A DNA stretch of 53,853 nt from Sphingobium wenxiniae (GCF_007830065.1 NZ_VLKK01000010.1:1-53853); one strand, 5' to 3'. Counted from the stretch's first letter, positions 23,361-31,697 are shown. Made by a program: numbers and translations. The notes: a model not told the origin generated them from the letters alone.

Positions 23361-23897
23361 ATGAACATCGGTGAAATCCGCAAGAACGCCAACGGCCAGC
23401 TGATCGGCTCTGTCGAAACGCTCACCATCACCCGCACCATCGGCCTCAGGCCAGTGACCTCCAGCAACCCCCGCGCACCCCGCTACGAGATCGTTGCGCT
23501 CAACGACCAGCGCCGCTGGGTGATCGTCGGTGCGCTCTTCGAACTCTCCTCGAACTCGACCGGCGAGAGCTTCTACCAGGGCAAGATCGACGATCCGTCG
23601 ATGGCGCAGCCGCTCTATATCGCCGCTTTCCCGCGCGAGGACGGCACCATGGCGATCGCCTGGCAGCGTCCGCGCCGCCGCAATACGCAGCTCGGTTCGG
23701 CAGAATACGGCGAGAGCGACATGTTCCCGGCCGACGATGCCGGTGGCAGCGACCGCGGCGGCGAACAGGCTGGCGATGGCCGAAACGACGACGGTCTGGG
23801 TGACAGCACCGCGACCCCGCCCGCCAAGCGCGTCCGGGCCAATGCCAAGGACGGCGCCGAACACGATGGCGCGCTGCCGCCGCTCGTCGACGCCTGA
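23361..23897 (+). CDS. DUF736 family protein
   Basis: A 178-residue protein starting MNIGEIRKNANGQLIGSVET, the typical DUF736 opening. It continues with PRYEIVALND and PLYIAAFPREDGTMAIAWQR of the same family. The last 60 residues are an acidic, Gly-rich extension ending in a basic KRVRANAK patch. Function is unknown; the family is common on alphaproteobacterial conjugative plasmids, usually close to transfer or replication genes. AGGAG is present upstream. It is the first backbone gene after the ubiquitin-like island and marks its right boundary. Confidence 0.85.
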   Translation: MNIGEIRKNANGQLIGSVETLTITRTIGLRPVTSSNPRAPRYEIVALNDQRRWVIVGALFELSSNSTGESFYQGKIDDPSMAQPLYIAAFPREDGTMAIAWQRPRRRNTQLGSAEYGESDMFPADDAGGSDRGGEQAGDGRNDDGLGDSTATPPAKRVRANAKDGAEHDGALPPLVDA

Positions 23898-24060
23898 TCG
23901 GCAAGTCCAACTCCAACCGGCGGGGACTCCAAGCGGGTCCCCGTTCCCGTGCAAAGGCCGCGGATAAGCCCGCCGCGCGGCCTGAGGCGGAACGCCGGCA
24001 CTGCCCCCCCCGCCCGGCGTTCCGCCTCTTCATTTGCCTGGAGTTACCCGGAGATCCACA

Positions 24061-24222
24061 ATGCTGACCGATAGCGAACGCTTCGCTTTCACCACCCGGC
24101 GCCACCACGCCTTTGCGAGCACCGGCAACGCCTACGACGCGGTCCAGTGCGATGAGGCCATCCACACCGGCGATACGATGGTCGTCCTCACCGAGGAGGT
24201 TATCGGCATCGCCATGACCTGA
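24061..24222 (+). CDS. Small hypothetical protein (53 aa)
   Basis: A 53-residue protein, MLTDSERFAFTTRRHHAFAS onward, with an upstream GGAG-rich sequence (CCCGGAGATCCACA) as ribosome site. It contains no known motif. Codon use and the ribosome site make it plausible. It lies in the same direction as the genes around it. Confidence 0.5.
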   Translation: MLTDSERFAFTTRRHHAFASTGNAYDAVQCDEAIHTGDTMVVLTEEVIGIAMT

Positions 24223-24231
24223 CCGTTCGCG

Positions 24232-24417
24232 GTGACACTGGCGCATGGGAATCTCCATGCCCTCTCTGCGCCACGCGAGGGCGACACGCTCGCGGATCTC
24301 GCCCGCTCACTCCACGTCAGCGCGGCCGACTTCGAACACGCTGCCGAGATCGCCCGGCGTTTCGGATTTCCGCTCGACCCGCAGATCGAGGCGCTGCTCC
24401 CTCGCCCGGCGGGCTGA
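24232..24417 (+). CDS. Small hypothetical protein (61 aa), GTG start
   Basis: A 61-residue frame with a GTG start 9 bases after the previous stop. The C-terminal 45 residues (GDTLADLARSLHVSAADFEH then AAEIARRFGFPLDPQIEALL) read like a small helical protein with a possible HTH. An internal start is possible, since the first residues are less convincing. Convergent with the DUF6771 gene. Confidence 0.42.
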   Translation: MTLAHGNLHALSAPREGDTLADLARSLHVSAADFEHAAEIARRFGFPLDPQIEALLPRPAG

Positions 24418-24428
24418 GTTGGCGGGCT

Positions 24429-24620
24429 TCAGAGCGGCAGGATCGACTGTTCCGATGACGGCGCACTCGCCGGCGCGTCGACCGCATCGGCAATCACGCG
24501 CCCGAGTTCGAGCGCGGCATCCTCGCGTATGCAGGAGCTTGGGGCTGTGATGCCGACCCGCGCCCAGCCCGGAGCGTCCAGGATCGCATGAGCGACAGCA
24601 GACGTATCGATTCGTTCCAT
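24429..24620 (-). CDS. DUF6771-like small protein
   Basis: A 63-residue protein, MERIDTSAVAHAILDAPGWA then RVGITAPSSCIREDAALELG, ending LPL. The 'APGWARVGITAP-IRE-AA-EL' pattern and the LPL end match small DUF6771 proteins of sphingomonads as I recall them. The function is unknown. It diverges from the SRAP gene across a 97-base intergenic region that must contain both promoters. An ATG 27 bases further upstream is less likely. Confidence 0.65.
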   Translation of the reverse strand: MERIDTSAVAHAILDAPGWARVGITAPSSCIREDAALELGRVIADAVDAPASAPSSEQSILPL

Positions 24621-24717
24621 GCTGGTAAGAGCACATAGGAAGAACATATTTGCAAGACAGCGGGCGCCGCTGTTTGTCCTGATTGACAGGGCAGGGCGGT
24701 CCGCCGAGCATCAAGGC

Positions 24718-25338
24718 ATGTGCAACTTGTACCGCATGACCAAGGCCCCTGCAGAAATCGCCCGACTGTTCGGCGCGAGCAGCGGCGCAGGCGCGAACTT
24801 CGCCGCCGAGGTCTACCCGGGCTATCCCGGCCTCGTCGTCGCCGAAGGCGAGACGCGGGTGATGACCTGGGGTTTTCCGCTTGTCCTGAAGGGCAAGAAC
24901 GGTCAGCCACTCAAGCCCAAGCCCGTCAACAACGCGCGCGAGGACAAGCTCGGCACCTCGTTCTGGCGGCCGAGCTTCGAGCGCCGCCGCTGCCTGATCC
25001 CGGTGACCGCCTGGGCCGAGGCCGAGGGCATCAAGGGCCAGATGACCCGGACCTGGTATTCGCTGGCGGGCGAGGAGGTCGTTGCCGTCGCCGGCCTGTG
25101 GCGAGCGACCGAGGAGTGGGGCGCGGCCTATTCGATGATAATGGTGGATGGCTGCCCGCAGATGGCCGACGTACACGACCGCATGCCCGTCGTCCTCGCC
25201 CGAGAAAAGTGGGAGCAATGGCTCGCAGGCACACCCGCCGAAGCCTTCGCGCTGTGCCAGACCTGTTCCAATGAACTCGCCGTCGATCGCAGAGCCGAGC
25301 GCTGGGGTGCCGGGAGGTCCGCGGCGACGTCAGGCTGA
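24718..25338 (+). CDS. SOS-response-associated peptidase (SRAP/HMCES/YedK family)
   Basis: A 206-residue SRAP protein. The chosen ATG places the catalytic Cys at position 2 (MCNLYRM), which must be exposed after Met removal. The active-site Asn is in KPVNNARED, the Glu in the RRCLIPVTAWAEAEG segment, and the His in DVHDRMPVVL. SRAP proteins form a covalent crosslink with abasic sites in single-stranded DNA and shield them. On a conjugative plasmid this could protect the transferred strand. No convincing LexA box was found upstream. The TGA is followed immediately by a G-rich motif. Confidence 0.93.
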   Translation: MCNLYRMTKAPAEIARLFGASSGAGANFAAEVYPGYPGLVVAEGETRVMTWGFPLVLKGKNGQPLKPKPVNNAREDKLGTSFWRPSFERRRCLIPVTAWAEAEGIKGQMTRTWYSLAGEEVVAVAGLWRATEEWGAAYSMIMVDGCPQMADVHDRMPVVLAREKWEQWLAGTPAEAFALCQTCSNELAVDRRAERWGAGRSAATSG

Positions 25339-25349
25339 GGGGAGGGGGG
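25339..25349 (+). repeat. G-rich intergenic motif (copy 6)
   Basis: GGGGAGGGGGG directly abuts the SRAP stop codon and is followed by CTTCG; the next ATG is 43 bases downstream. Confidence 0.7.
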
Positions 25350-25391
25350 CTTCGCCGGTCGGATCAGACCCAAGCGAAAGGACCCAAGCCC

Positions 25392-25856
25392 ATGGGCGAC
25401 CGAGCCCCCGTCCACATCACCATCGGCGGCGCACTGCCGCGAGAACATCTCGAAGCCTTCGCGTCGCACGCCGCCGACTATGACCTGCGCACGGAGTGGG
25501 ACGGCGAACCCTTCGATCCGGCAGTGCTGCCCGAGGCTGAGCCGCTCGAGCTCTACGGCACCGAGCTCAACGGCGGGCAGATCCCCGAGATCGACGCTTT
25601 CTGCGCCGAGCACGGCCTGCCGTTCCGCCGCTGGTCGGGTGGCTGTCTCGGCGCCTATCTCCCCGAAATCATCCTGTTCGATGGGCAAGGTCCGATGCGC
25701 GACTACACGGCGAGCGAAGACGAATACGTCCTCTTCCCTCCTTCATGGATCAACAACTTCACCCGGCTGCGCGATCTCAAGCGCGAAATTGCCCGCGCCG
25801 AACAGACCATCCCGGCCTTCGTGATCGCTGGAGGGTCGAGCGATGACCGCAATTGA
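25392..25856 (+). CDS. Conserved plasmid hypothetical protein (154 aa)
   Basis: A 154-residue protein of unknown function, APVHITIGGALPREHLEAFA onward, with an alternating strand/helix pattern and many acidic residues in its middle (LPEAEPLELYGTELNGGQIP). A segment FRRWSGGCLGAYLPEIILFD precedes a C-terminal helix. It is the first of three tightly overlapping genes (the next begins 14 bases before its end), so they form one operon. The set recurs, to my recollection, on sphingomonad plasmids near SRAP and DUF736 genes. Confidence 0.7.
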   Translation: MGDRAPVHITIGGALPREHLEAFASHAADYDLRTEWDGEPFDPAVLPEAEPLELYGTELNGGQIPEIDAFCAEHGLPFRRWSGGCLGAYLPEIILFDGQGPMRDYTASEDEYVLFPPSWINNFTRLRDLKREIARAEQTIPAFVIAGGSSDDRN

Positions 25857-26184
25857 CGCCGCCCTGCTGGCCTCCTCACGCGAAGTCGTGCTCGCCCGCT
25901 TCCCGCTCTCGCGGGTGAGCGAGGCCTTCTTCGACGACATGCTTGGCGTCCTGCCGCCGGCGCACATCGCCGGCGTGCCGGGCTTCTTCGTCTCCGAGGC
26001 GGTGTGCGAGGACATCCACGCCCAGTTCGTTGCTGCAGGCGGCCGCTTTTACGGCGGCTACGTCGGGGTGAGGGACCGTGCGGGCCTCATCACCCATGCG
26101 CGCATCGCCGAGTTCGAAGCCGCCCATCCGGACGCGGTGGAACTCGCCTGGTATCCCGACAGCCTCGAGGGGGCCGCGTCATGA
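25843..26184 (+). CDS. Conserved plasmid hypothetical protein (113 aa)
   Basis: A 113-residue protein overlapping its upstream neighbour by 14 bases and its downstream neighbour by 4. The core reads VLPPAHIAGVPGFFVSEAVC then FVAAGGRFYGGYVGV. It resembles short DUF1419-type plasmid proteins in general outline, but I am not sure of that family. No catalytic motif is visible. Confidence 0.62.
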   Translation: MTAIDAALLASSREVVLARFPLSRVSEAFFDDMLGVLPPAHIAGVPGFFVSEAVCEDIHAQFVAAGGRFYGGYVGVRDRAGLITHARIAEFEAAHPDAVELAWYPDSLEGAAS

Positions 26185-26672
26185 GCCGGCACTGGATTCT
26201 CGAACTCGGCGCCGGTCCCGCCGACGAGCCCTGCGCGCAGCTTGGGCAATGCGCCGACTTTGCCGCGGCCAACACCCTCGAACTGCTCGCCTACAAGGCC
26301 GCGATCATTGCCCTCAACGGCGAGCCGCCCCTGCCGCTCGGCTTTGCCATGGTCGCCAATACCCATGATTTCGGGACATACCGGACGCTCTGGCTGGTCT
26401 CGGCGGAATCGCCCTTGCCCGACGACGCGCAGGCCTGGCTCGAAAACCTTGTCGAACCGGCCACCTGGATCGCGGCGGGATTTCCGCAGCCGGTGACCTA
26501 CGAGGGATCGCGTGCGGTGATGCGGCCGTTTCGCGAGGTGGTCGCCGCTGCGCTCCAGATCACCCGGGCGAACGCCGACGGCAGCTTCTTCCCGGCGCAG
26601 AACGCGGTGCTCCACCGCAACCTGCTCGCCGCCTACGGGCCTGCCACTCTGGCCGCCGCCGACACGGGGTAA
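26181..26672 (+). CDS. Conserved plasmid hypothetical protein (163 aa)
   Basis: A 163-residue protein whose ATG overlaps the previous stop (ATGA). It starts MSRHWILELGAGPADEPCAQ and contains GFAMVANTHDFGTYRTLWLV, which suggests an alpha/beta domain. No family is recognised. It is the third gene of the operon starting at 25392. The stop TAA is followed at once by the G-rich motif. Confidence 0.65.
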   Translation: MSRHWILELGAGPADEPCAQLGQCADFAAANTLELLAYKAAIIALNGEPPLPLGFAMVANTHDFGTYRTLWLVSAESPLPDDAQAWLENLVEPATWIAAGFPQPVTYEGSRAVMRPFREVVAAALQITRANADGSFFPAQNAVLHRNLLAAYGPATLAAADTG

Positions 26673-26682
26673 GGGGAGGGGG
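26673..26682 (+). repeat. G-rich intergenic motif (copy 7)
   Basis: GGGGAGGGGG follows the TAA stop directly and is extended by CTTGGGGCTGGG; the next ATG is 37 bases downstream. Confidence 0.7.
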
Positions 26683-26718
26683 CTTGGGGCTGGGCGTTCC
26701 GTAAAGGAGTCCAAGCCC

Positions 26719-27231
26719 ATGCCTCGCTTCTATGCCGGGATCGGTGCGCGCGCGACGCCGCCCGCAATCCTCAGCCTGATGACCCACGCCGCCTTCGCGC
26801 TCACCAAGCGCGGCTATGTCCTGCGCTCGGGCCACGCGATCGGCGCCGACAGCGCCTTCGAACGCGGGGCAGGCCCCTCTGCGCAGATCTTCCTGCCGGC
26901 GGTGGGCTGGCGCGGGTCGGCAAGTGCGCTTCATCCCGGGACGCTCGGGGCCGAGCTCTGGGGGAGGGCGCGCTTGATCGCTGCCGCGCACCATCCGGCC
27001 TTTGCCGGGCTCTCGGCTTTCGTCCAGGCGCTCCACACCCGCAACGTGTTCCAGGTGCTGGGAGTGAGCCTCGATAGCCCCGCGGAATTCGTGCTGTGCT
27101 GGACCGCCGACGGTGAGGCCTCGGGCGGCACCGGCCAGGCGCTGCGCATCGCCGCCAGCCACGGCGTCCCCGTCTTTAACCTCCAGAGGCCGCGCGAACG
27201 CTCGCACGTCGAGCGCCACCTCGTGCTCTGA
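26719..27231 (+). CDS. SLOG/DprA-like nucleotide-binding protein
   Basis: A 170-residue protein with a Rossmann-like SLOG fold. Key segments are YAGIGARATPPAILSLM, then GYVLRSGHAIGADSAFERGA with the Gly-rich loop, and a late VLCWTADGEASGGTGQALRI. It resembles DprA-like proteins found on phages and plasmids. The SLOG superfamily binds nucleotides or nucleotide-derived ligands, but this subgroup has no proven role. AGGAG precedes the ATG. A second SLOG-type protein (DUF2493) is encoded at 39059. Confidence 0.78.
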   Translation: MPRFYAGIGARATPPAILSLMTHAAFALTKRGYVLRSGHAIGADSAFERGAGPSAQIFLPAVGWRGSASALHPGTLGAELWGRARLIAAAHHPAFAGLSAFVQALHTRNVFQVLGVSLDSPAEFVLCWTADGEASGGTGQALRIAASHGVPVFNLQRPRERSHVERHLVL

Positions 27232-27318
27232 CCCGTTCAATTCCACGCCTGTCCGCCGTTCTGTCCCTTGCCTTGGCAACGGGACGCGTCGGCGCGCGGC
27301 AACACGAAAGTCCCAGCC

Positions 27319-27822
27319 ATGTCCTCGATCACGCTCACGCTCGAACTTGCCTGCACCCGCGAGGAGGCCGCGCGCTTTGCCGCGGTCGAACTGTTCCTCG
27401 CCGAGGTGGCTGAGAACGCCGAGGCCGCGCCGCCCGCCGAGCTCGAGGCGGTTTTCGGGGCTCGGCCAGGCGAGACGATCCTCGGCCTTGCCGGGCACCC
27501 GCAACCCCTCGGGATCACCTGCCGGTATGACCAGGACCGGGGCGTGATGACACTCGCTGCGTCGGGCGGCAAGCCCAACCTCGCCGCGCTGCCCGTGCTG
27601 CTGCTGTGGCTCTATCCCGACAAGCTGCCCATCGCCTACTCGGTCCACGTGACCGAGCGGCCCGAGTTGCCGGTCTGGACGATCGTTGGCCTCAATCGCA
27701 TCGAGATCACCCAGCACGAGGGCGAAGTCGCGGCGCGCCTCCAAGCCCTGCGCGCGGCCTGCGACACGTCCCGGCGTCTCGATCTGCTGCCGTTGAGGCC
27801 GCTGCCGCGCGAGAGCGACTGA
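27319..27822 (+). CDS. Conserved plasmid hypothetical protein (167 aa)
   Basis: A 167-residue protein beginning MSSITLTLELACTREEAARF, with an Ala/Glu-rich helical first half and a strand-rich centre (LGITCRYDQDRGVMTLAASG, then LPVLLLWLYPDKLPIAY). No known family. The ATG was preferred over the frame opening at 27268 because the earlier codons are not protein-like. It converges with the DUF1173 gene, 6 bases apart. Confidence 0.62.
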   Translation: MSSITLTLELACTREEAARFAAVELFLAEVAENAEAAPPAELEAVFGARPGETILGLAGHPQPLGITCRYDQDRGVMTLAASGGKPNLAALPVLLLWLYPDKLPIAYSVHVTERPELPVWTIVGLNRIEITQHEGEVAARLQALRAACDTSRRLDLLPLRPLPRESD

Positions 27823-27828
27823 CCCTGT

Positions 27829-29054
27829 TCAGGCAGCCTGCTGCGCGTCCCAGTTTCGCCGCGGCGCGCGGCTGACGCGGGCCGGGAGCGGCTCGCCTTC
27901 CTTCCACAGCAGGTGCGCGACGCCTTGCCCGGCGAGCAGCGCTTCCAGCGGCTCTGCCACCTCGTCGTCGCGGTCGTGGATGTGGATGGCGCTTGCTTCC
28001 TCGCCGGTGTCCTTGAGCACCAGGCTGGCGATCGGCGTGTCGAGGTCGAGATTGACGCGCAGGCCCTTCATGAACCGCCGTTTCTCCGCGACTGCTTTGC
28101 CGACGAGATAGCGTTCATCGCTGGTCTCATAGGGCAGCCATTCCGCCGTCACCGGCATCAGCGCGACCTCGATGAGATCGAACGTGCCCTCGCGCCGCCG
28201 CGCGAACGAACCGCCGAGAATCAGGTGCCCGCTCTTGCCGTTCGGGCCATCCTGCGCCTGCCATAATGCGAGCTCGCCCGCGAACCGCTTGTGGAAGCGC
28301 CGCGCCATGTCCTGGTCCATCACGAACGGCATGTCGCCGACATGGCGCAGGACGATCCTTTCGGCGCCGTGCGCGGCCACGATCTCCTTGATCTCGCCCA
28401 CGACCACCATCATTTCGTCGCGTGAGGCATAGACCCGGGCGAGGGCCGCGCGGCGGCGGGCCCGGATTTCCTCCTTCTCCTCTTGCCTAAAGCTCTCGGG
28501 TACGAACAGCACGTGGGACAGGGCTTCCTGCTTGGCCCGGCAGCTGGCTGCCGCCTCGAGCAGCGCGCGGCGCACCACGAACCAGGTTCGTTTGCCCGCC
28601 ATCTTCGGATGCCAATGCGTCAGCTCGGCCCGGTCCCAGAGGACGTGCAGCAGCCCGCGCATCGAGAGCTTCTGACCCGACGATTTTACCGTCGGCTTGT
28701 CGTTGGTGAGCGCCGCGGGCGCGAGCCGGGCCGCCCCGCGCGAGAGGGGGAAGCCGAGCTTCAGGCTGGTCTCGCCGCTCGTCTCATCGTCCAGAACGGC
28801 GCTCCCGCGCACCTGGCCCATGCCGGTGAGGTAATCGGGCGCCTCGTAGTGATCGCAGGCGGTCGCATGGCGCGCGCCCGAGCCCGGCCAGCGCGCGAGC
28901 ACGTAGCCGGTCTGCCGGTGCGAGATGTAGAGGGGGAGCCCTTACGGCATTCGCAATGGACCGGGACTTTGCGCTCGTAGGCTTCGCGCAAGACGGGCTG
29001 AAGTTCATCGCCTTCGGCCACGCTGCGGCCGAGCACACGGTATCGCTGGATCAT
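27829..29054 (-). pseudogene. DUF1173 family gene split by a one-base deletion
   Basis: The N-terminal part reads MIQRYRVLGRSVAEGDELQP then VPVHCECRKGSP in one frame from the ATG at 29054. The rest, L-Y-I-S-H-R-Q-T-G-Y-V-L-A-R-W-P, is in another frame that continues to the stop at 27829. The switch is at a run of five G on the plus strand (28932-28936); one more base would join them into a DUF1173 protein of about 409 residues. The body contains GKRTWFVVRRALLEAAASC and GHLILGGSFARRREGTFDLI. DUF1173 has no known function and is frequent on alphaproteobacterial plasmids. Either the gene is inactive or the run was misread. Confidence 0.82.
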
Positions 29055-29254
29055 TGGGGTCTGCTCCAATTTCTCGCGATCGACGCTGCCCGTTCGACCT
29101 CTCGCGCATCTCCTTCAGGTTTTCGCGGCCCCGGGTGGGCGCGCTGGGGTCAGTCTATGATAGCCGTGAGATCGCGGCAAGCTCGCCGGGGACGCGCCTC
29201 GCACCGGCGGCTGCGCAACCGTGGAGGCCGTCCGCGGCTTGCTGGTGCGGGCGC

Positions 29255-29968
29255 ATGACTGGCGCTACCGGTCCCTGGATGGACGACCTTTTCGCCTCGC
29301 AGCCCATTACCGGCGCCGTGCTGACTCGCAGCGACATCAAGCGCCTGATCGGCGCGGCGCCGCGCACGCTCATCGACTGCGACCTCCAGGAAGCGGACCT
29401 TTCCTGCCTCGATCTCACCCGCTGGCGCTTCGAACGCTGCAACCTGCGGCGCAGCGACCTGTCGGGGGCAAAGCTCGAAGGCACGGTCTGGCAGTCCTGC
29501 CGGGGACCGTTCGCCAACTTCGCCGGTGCTAACCTCAGCGAAGCCGAGTTCATCGGCGGCGACTGGAACAATTGCGTGATGCGCCGCGCGGGCCTGACCG
29601 CGACGCGTTTCGTGGGATCGAAGCTCACTGGCGCCGACTTCACCGAAGCACGCGCCATGCACATCCATTTCGAGGAAGTGCTGCTGGTCTCTGCCAAGCT
29701 GCCCGGGTTCTCGTTCCGCAAGGAGACCCTGCGCCGGGTCGATATGTCGGGTGCAGACCTGCGCAAGGGCGATTTCCGCATGACGGTGTTCGAGGCCTGC
29801 TCGCTGCGCGAGGCGCTGGTCGCCGGGTCGCGCTTCGAAGGCTCGGACCTGCGCGGCGCCGATCTTGGCGGGCTTCGCCTGGTCGATGGTGGGCTGTTTC
29901 GCGGAGCGACGATCTCGCGCGAGCAGGCCGGGCAATTGCTGGGCGAACTCGGGCTCAACGTCCGTTAG
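29255..29968 (+). CDS. Pentapeptide-repeat protein
   Basis: A 237-residue protein with about 25 tandem A(D/N)LXX-type pentapeptides between residues 40 and 215 (for example LQEADLSCLDLTRWRFERCN and FANFAGANLSEAEFIGGDWN). Such repeats fold into a right-handed quadrilateral beta helix. In the Qnr/MfpA group the helix mimics DNA and protects gyrase; for most family members the partner is unknown. The ATG at 29255 is preferred, with an alternative ATG 24 bases later. It lies alone between divergent and convergent minus-strand genes. The 200 bases upstream (29055-29254) show no other feature. Confidence 0.85.
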   Translation: MTGATGPWMDDLFASQPITGAVLTRSDIKRLIGAAPRTLIDCDLQEADLSCLDLTRWRFERCNLRRSDLSGAKLEGTVWQSCRGPFANFAGANLSEAEFIGGDWNNCVMRRAGLTATRFVGSKLTGADFTEARAMHIHFEEVLLVSAKLPGFSFRKETLRRVDMSGADLRKGDFRMTVFEACSLREALVAGSRFEGSDLRGADLGGLRLVDGGLFRGATISREQAGQLLGELGLNVR

Positions 29969-29986
29969 GGGCGGGGACCGCCCGCC

Positions 29987-30175
29987 TCAGCGTGCGCCGC
30001 CCTCTTCCAGTTCCAGGTGTTCGCTTATGCCCTCGGCCAGGCCGAGGCACAGAGCCGCTTCCTCGCGGGTGAGGGTGATCTCTTCCGCACCGTACACGGC
30101 AAGCTTCGTGCGCAGGACCTGCGTCATCGCGCGCGCGACTTGCAGGGCGCTGGGCATCTGCTGTGGATCAGCCAT
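29987..30175 (-). CDS. Small hypothetical protein (62 aa)
   Basis: A 62-residue helical protein, MADPQQMPSALQVARAMTQV onward, ending EEGGAR. Codon use looks coding and AAGGGA lies upstream of the ATG on the minus strand. It has no recognised motif. It is convergent with the pentapeptide gene. Confidence 0.52.
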   Translation of the reverse strand: MADPQQMPSALQVARAMTQVLRTKLAVYGAEEITLTREEAALCLGLAEGISEHLELEEGGAR

Positions 30176-30486
30176 GGGCCGGGATCCTTCCCTTCGGGTG
30201 GCTCTGCCTGCGGCAGCGGGGCCGGACAGGTTGAGCTGGGGGGCGAGCATACCGATTTTGGCGGGATTTGGCGAGGTGGTAAAGGGGAGGGGCACCCCGG
30301 CGCCCGCGCCCCGCGCGGGCTGGGGGCAACCCGCTCTACTCGCTAAGGCGCACGTCGGCGCTGTCGCACCGCCGCCCACCCAAGCTCGCCGGCATGGATG
30401 CCGGCCCTGCGGGTGACGATCGGGGCCAGTGGGGGAGTCGGCAAGGCTGGTTGGCGCGGGCGGGCGAGGGCGCTAGGCTCCGGTCC
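30176..30486. other. Gene-free stretch with hairpins and a G-rich motif
   Basis: About 310 bases without a convincing gene. It contains a GGGGAGGGG tract at 30284-30292 and a GC-rich hairpin near 30302 (GCCCGCGC-ccc-GCGCGGGC). The start region of the nuclease gene follows. I see no other structure. Confidence 0.4.
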
Positions 30487-30831
30487 ATGCCGATTATTCT
30501 TGCCGCCGCCGCCCTTTGCCTCGCACCTTCTGTCCACGACGGCGACACGATCCGCTGCGGCCGCGAGCGGGTCCGCATCGCCAATATCGATGCACCCGAG
30601 CTTCCCGACAGCCCCAAGTGTCAGGACCGAAGGCGCTCTTACGCCTGGTGCGACTTTGCAGCGGGTGAAGCCTCGCGGGTCGAACTCGCGCGGCTGCTGT
30701 CGCGCGGACGGGTCATGATCACGCGGCTCGGCACCGACCCTTATGGGCGGACGCTCGCCACGGTCACGGTGAACGGCGTGGACGCCGGCGACTATCTGGT
30801 CGCGCAAGGCCTCGCGAGGCCCTGGCGCTGA
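30487..30831 (+). CDS. Secreted staphylococcal-nuclease-like protein
   Basis: A 114-residue thermonuclease-like (SNase) domain. An N-terminal hydrophobic segment, MPIILAAAALCLAPSVHDGD, looks like a short signal sequence running into the domain. The conserved DGDTIRCGRERVRIANIDAP carries the first catalytic Asp/Arg region and DPYGRTLATVTVNG the second. The family cleaves DNA and RNA with calcium. Small plasmid-borne SNase proteins are common in Alphaproteobacteria. The protein is shorter than the 150-residue average but contains the core. Confidence 0.82.
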   Translation: MPIILAAAALCLAPSVHDGDTIRCGRERVRIANIDAPELPDSPKCQDRRRSYAWCDFAAGEASRVELARLLSRGRVMITRLGTDPYGRTLATVTVNGVDAGDYLVAQGLARPWR

Positions 30832-31312
30832 TGGTCCCTATCGAAGGTGGCGAGCTTTGCTCGCCTGCGGACGCCTCCTTTTGCGACAGACCGGGGGGCC
30901 TAGCCGTAGCCGAAACGCTGAACGGGGAGGGCCGGAGGGCGGCCCTTCTGTGACCCGACGCGTCTTTGACCGGCATGGAGTCGGTGGCGAGGAAGGCAAT
31001 GCCCGCTGCCGCGGGCGCTGGCGGGTGGGAGCAGGTTCCGGCGAAATGGCCGAGGCTGACGGGTCTTGCCTTTGCGGGCATCCGCTGGGCCTGACCTGAC
31101 GAAACCGCCCTTCGTTTGCCGATGAACCCTGCAGGGCCAGTCCCTGGCCGCAACCCAGAAGCAGCGGACCGTGAAGCCCTTTGGGCTTGCCGCACCACTC
31201 CTCGCTTTTGGGTTCCCCTCACATGCGTTCGGTGCGGGCCCGGGCCTTTGGCCCTGCCTGTGGTGTTCATCGGCGGGCGGTTCCGCCGAGTTCAAGCCAC
31301 GGAGAATACCCC
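30832..31312 (+). other. Long, hairpin-rich leader upstream of ssb
   Basis: This 480-base stretch has no convincing coding sequence. It holds a row of short perfect hairpins: GGGCCG-gag-GGCGGCCC near 30930, GGCCAG-tcc-CTGGCC near 31134, AAGCCC-ttt-GGGCTT near 31178, and GGGCC-ttt-GGCCC near 31245. None is followed by a strong T-run. It might be a structured mRNA leader or a single-strand origin-like segment; I cannot decide. Confidence 0.35.
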
Positions 31313-31648
31313 ATGAAGAACCTCGTCATCCTAATCGGCCGCATCGCTGCTGCTCCCGAAACCCGCCACGCCGGCGAGACCGCGATCACCTCTTTCACCC
31401 TCGTCACCGACCGCCCCAAGCTGGTCGACGGCAAGACGGTCAAGAACGAGGCCGGCTACACCGAAACCCTCGCCGAATTCCACCGGGTCACTGCCTTCAA
31501 CGGCCTCGGCACCTCGGTCGCCAAGCACAAGAAGAAGGGCGACCTGGTCGAGGTGCAGGGCCGCCTCCACTACTCGAAGTGGACCGACCGCGAGGGCGTC
31601 GAACGCTACGCGGTCGAGATCGTCGCCGAGGAAGTCCTCTTCCTCTGA
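31313..31648 (+). CDS. ssb: Single-stranded DNA-binding protein, short form
   Basis: A 111-residue OB-fold protein, MKNLVILIGRIAAAPETRHA onward, with FHRVTAFNGLGTSVAKHKKK and GDLVEVQGRLHYSKWTDREG as in bacterial SSB. It stops at VEIVAEEVLFL, so the disordered linker and the acidic DDDIPF-like tail that recruits partner proteins are missing. Plasmid SSBs help establish incoming single strands. A tail-less version would coat DNA without recruiting host repair proteins. The ATG at 31313 follows GGAG. A GC-rich hairpin follows the stop. Confidence 0.9.
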   Translation: MKNLVILIGRIAAAPETRHAGETAITSFTLVTDRPKLVDGKTVKNEAGYTETLAEFHRVTAFNGLGTSVAKHKKKGDLVEVQGRLHYSKWTDREGVERYAVEIVAEEVLFL

Positions 31649-31658
31649 CGTCGGGCCC

Positions 31659-31681
31659 GGGAGGCGGCCTTGCCGCCTCCC
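31659..31681 (+). terminator. Strong hairpin after ssb
   Basis: GGGAGGCGGC-ctt-GCCGCCTCCC is a perfect 10-bp stem eleven bases after the ssb stop. There is no T-run, so termination may need Rho or the hairpin may protect the mRNA end. Confidence 0.55.
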
Positions 31682-31697
31682 ATTGGGCCGAGGCCAG

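Noticed and set aside
24650..24680. LexA box upstream of the SRAP gene
   Set aside because: GAACATATTTGCAAG has only one good half-site, so it does not fit GAAC-N7-GAAC.
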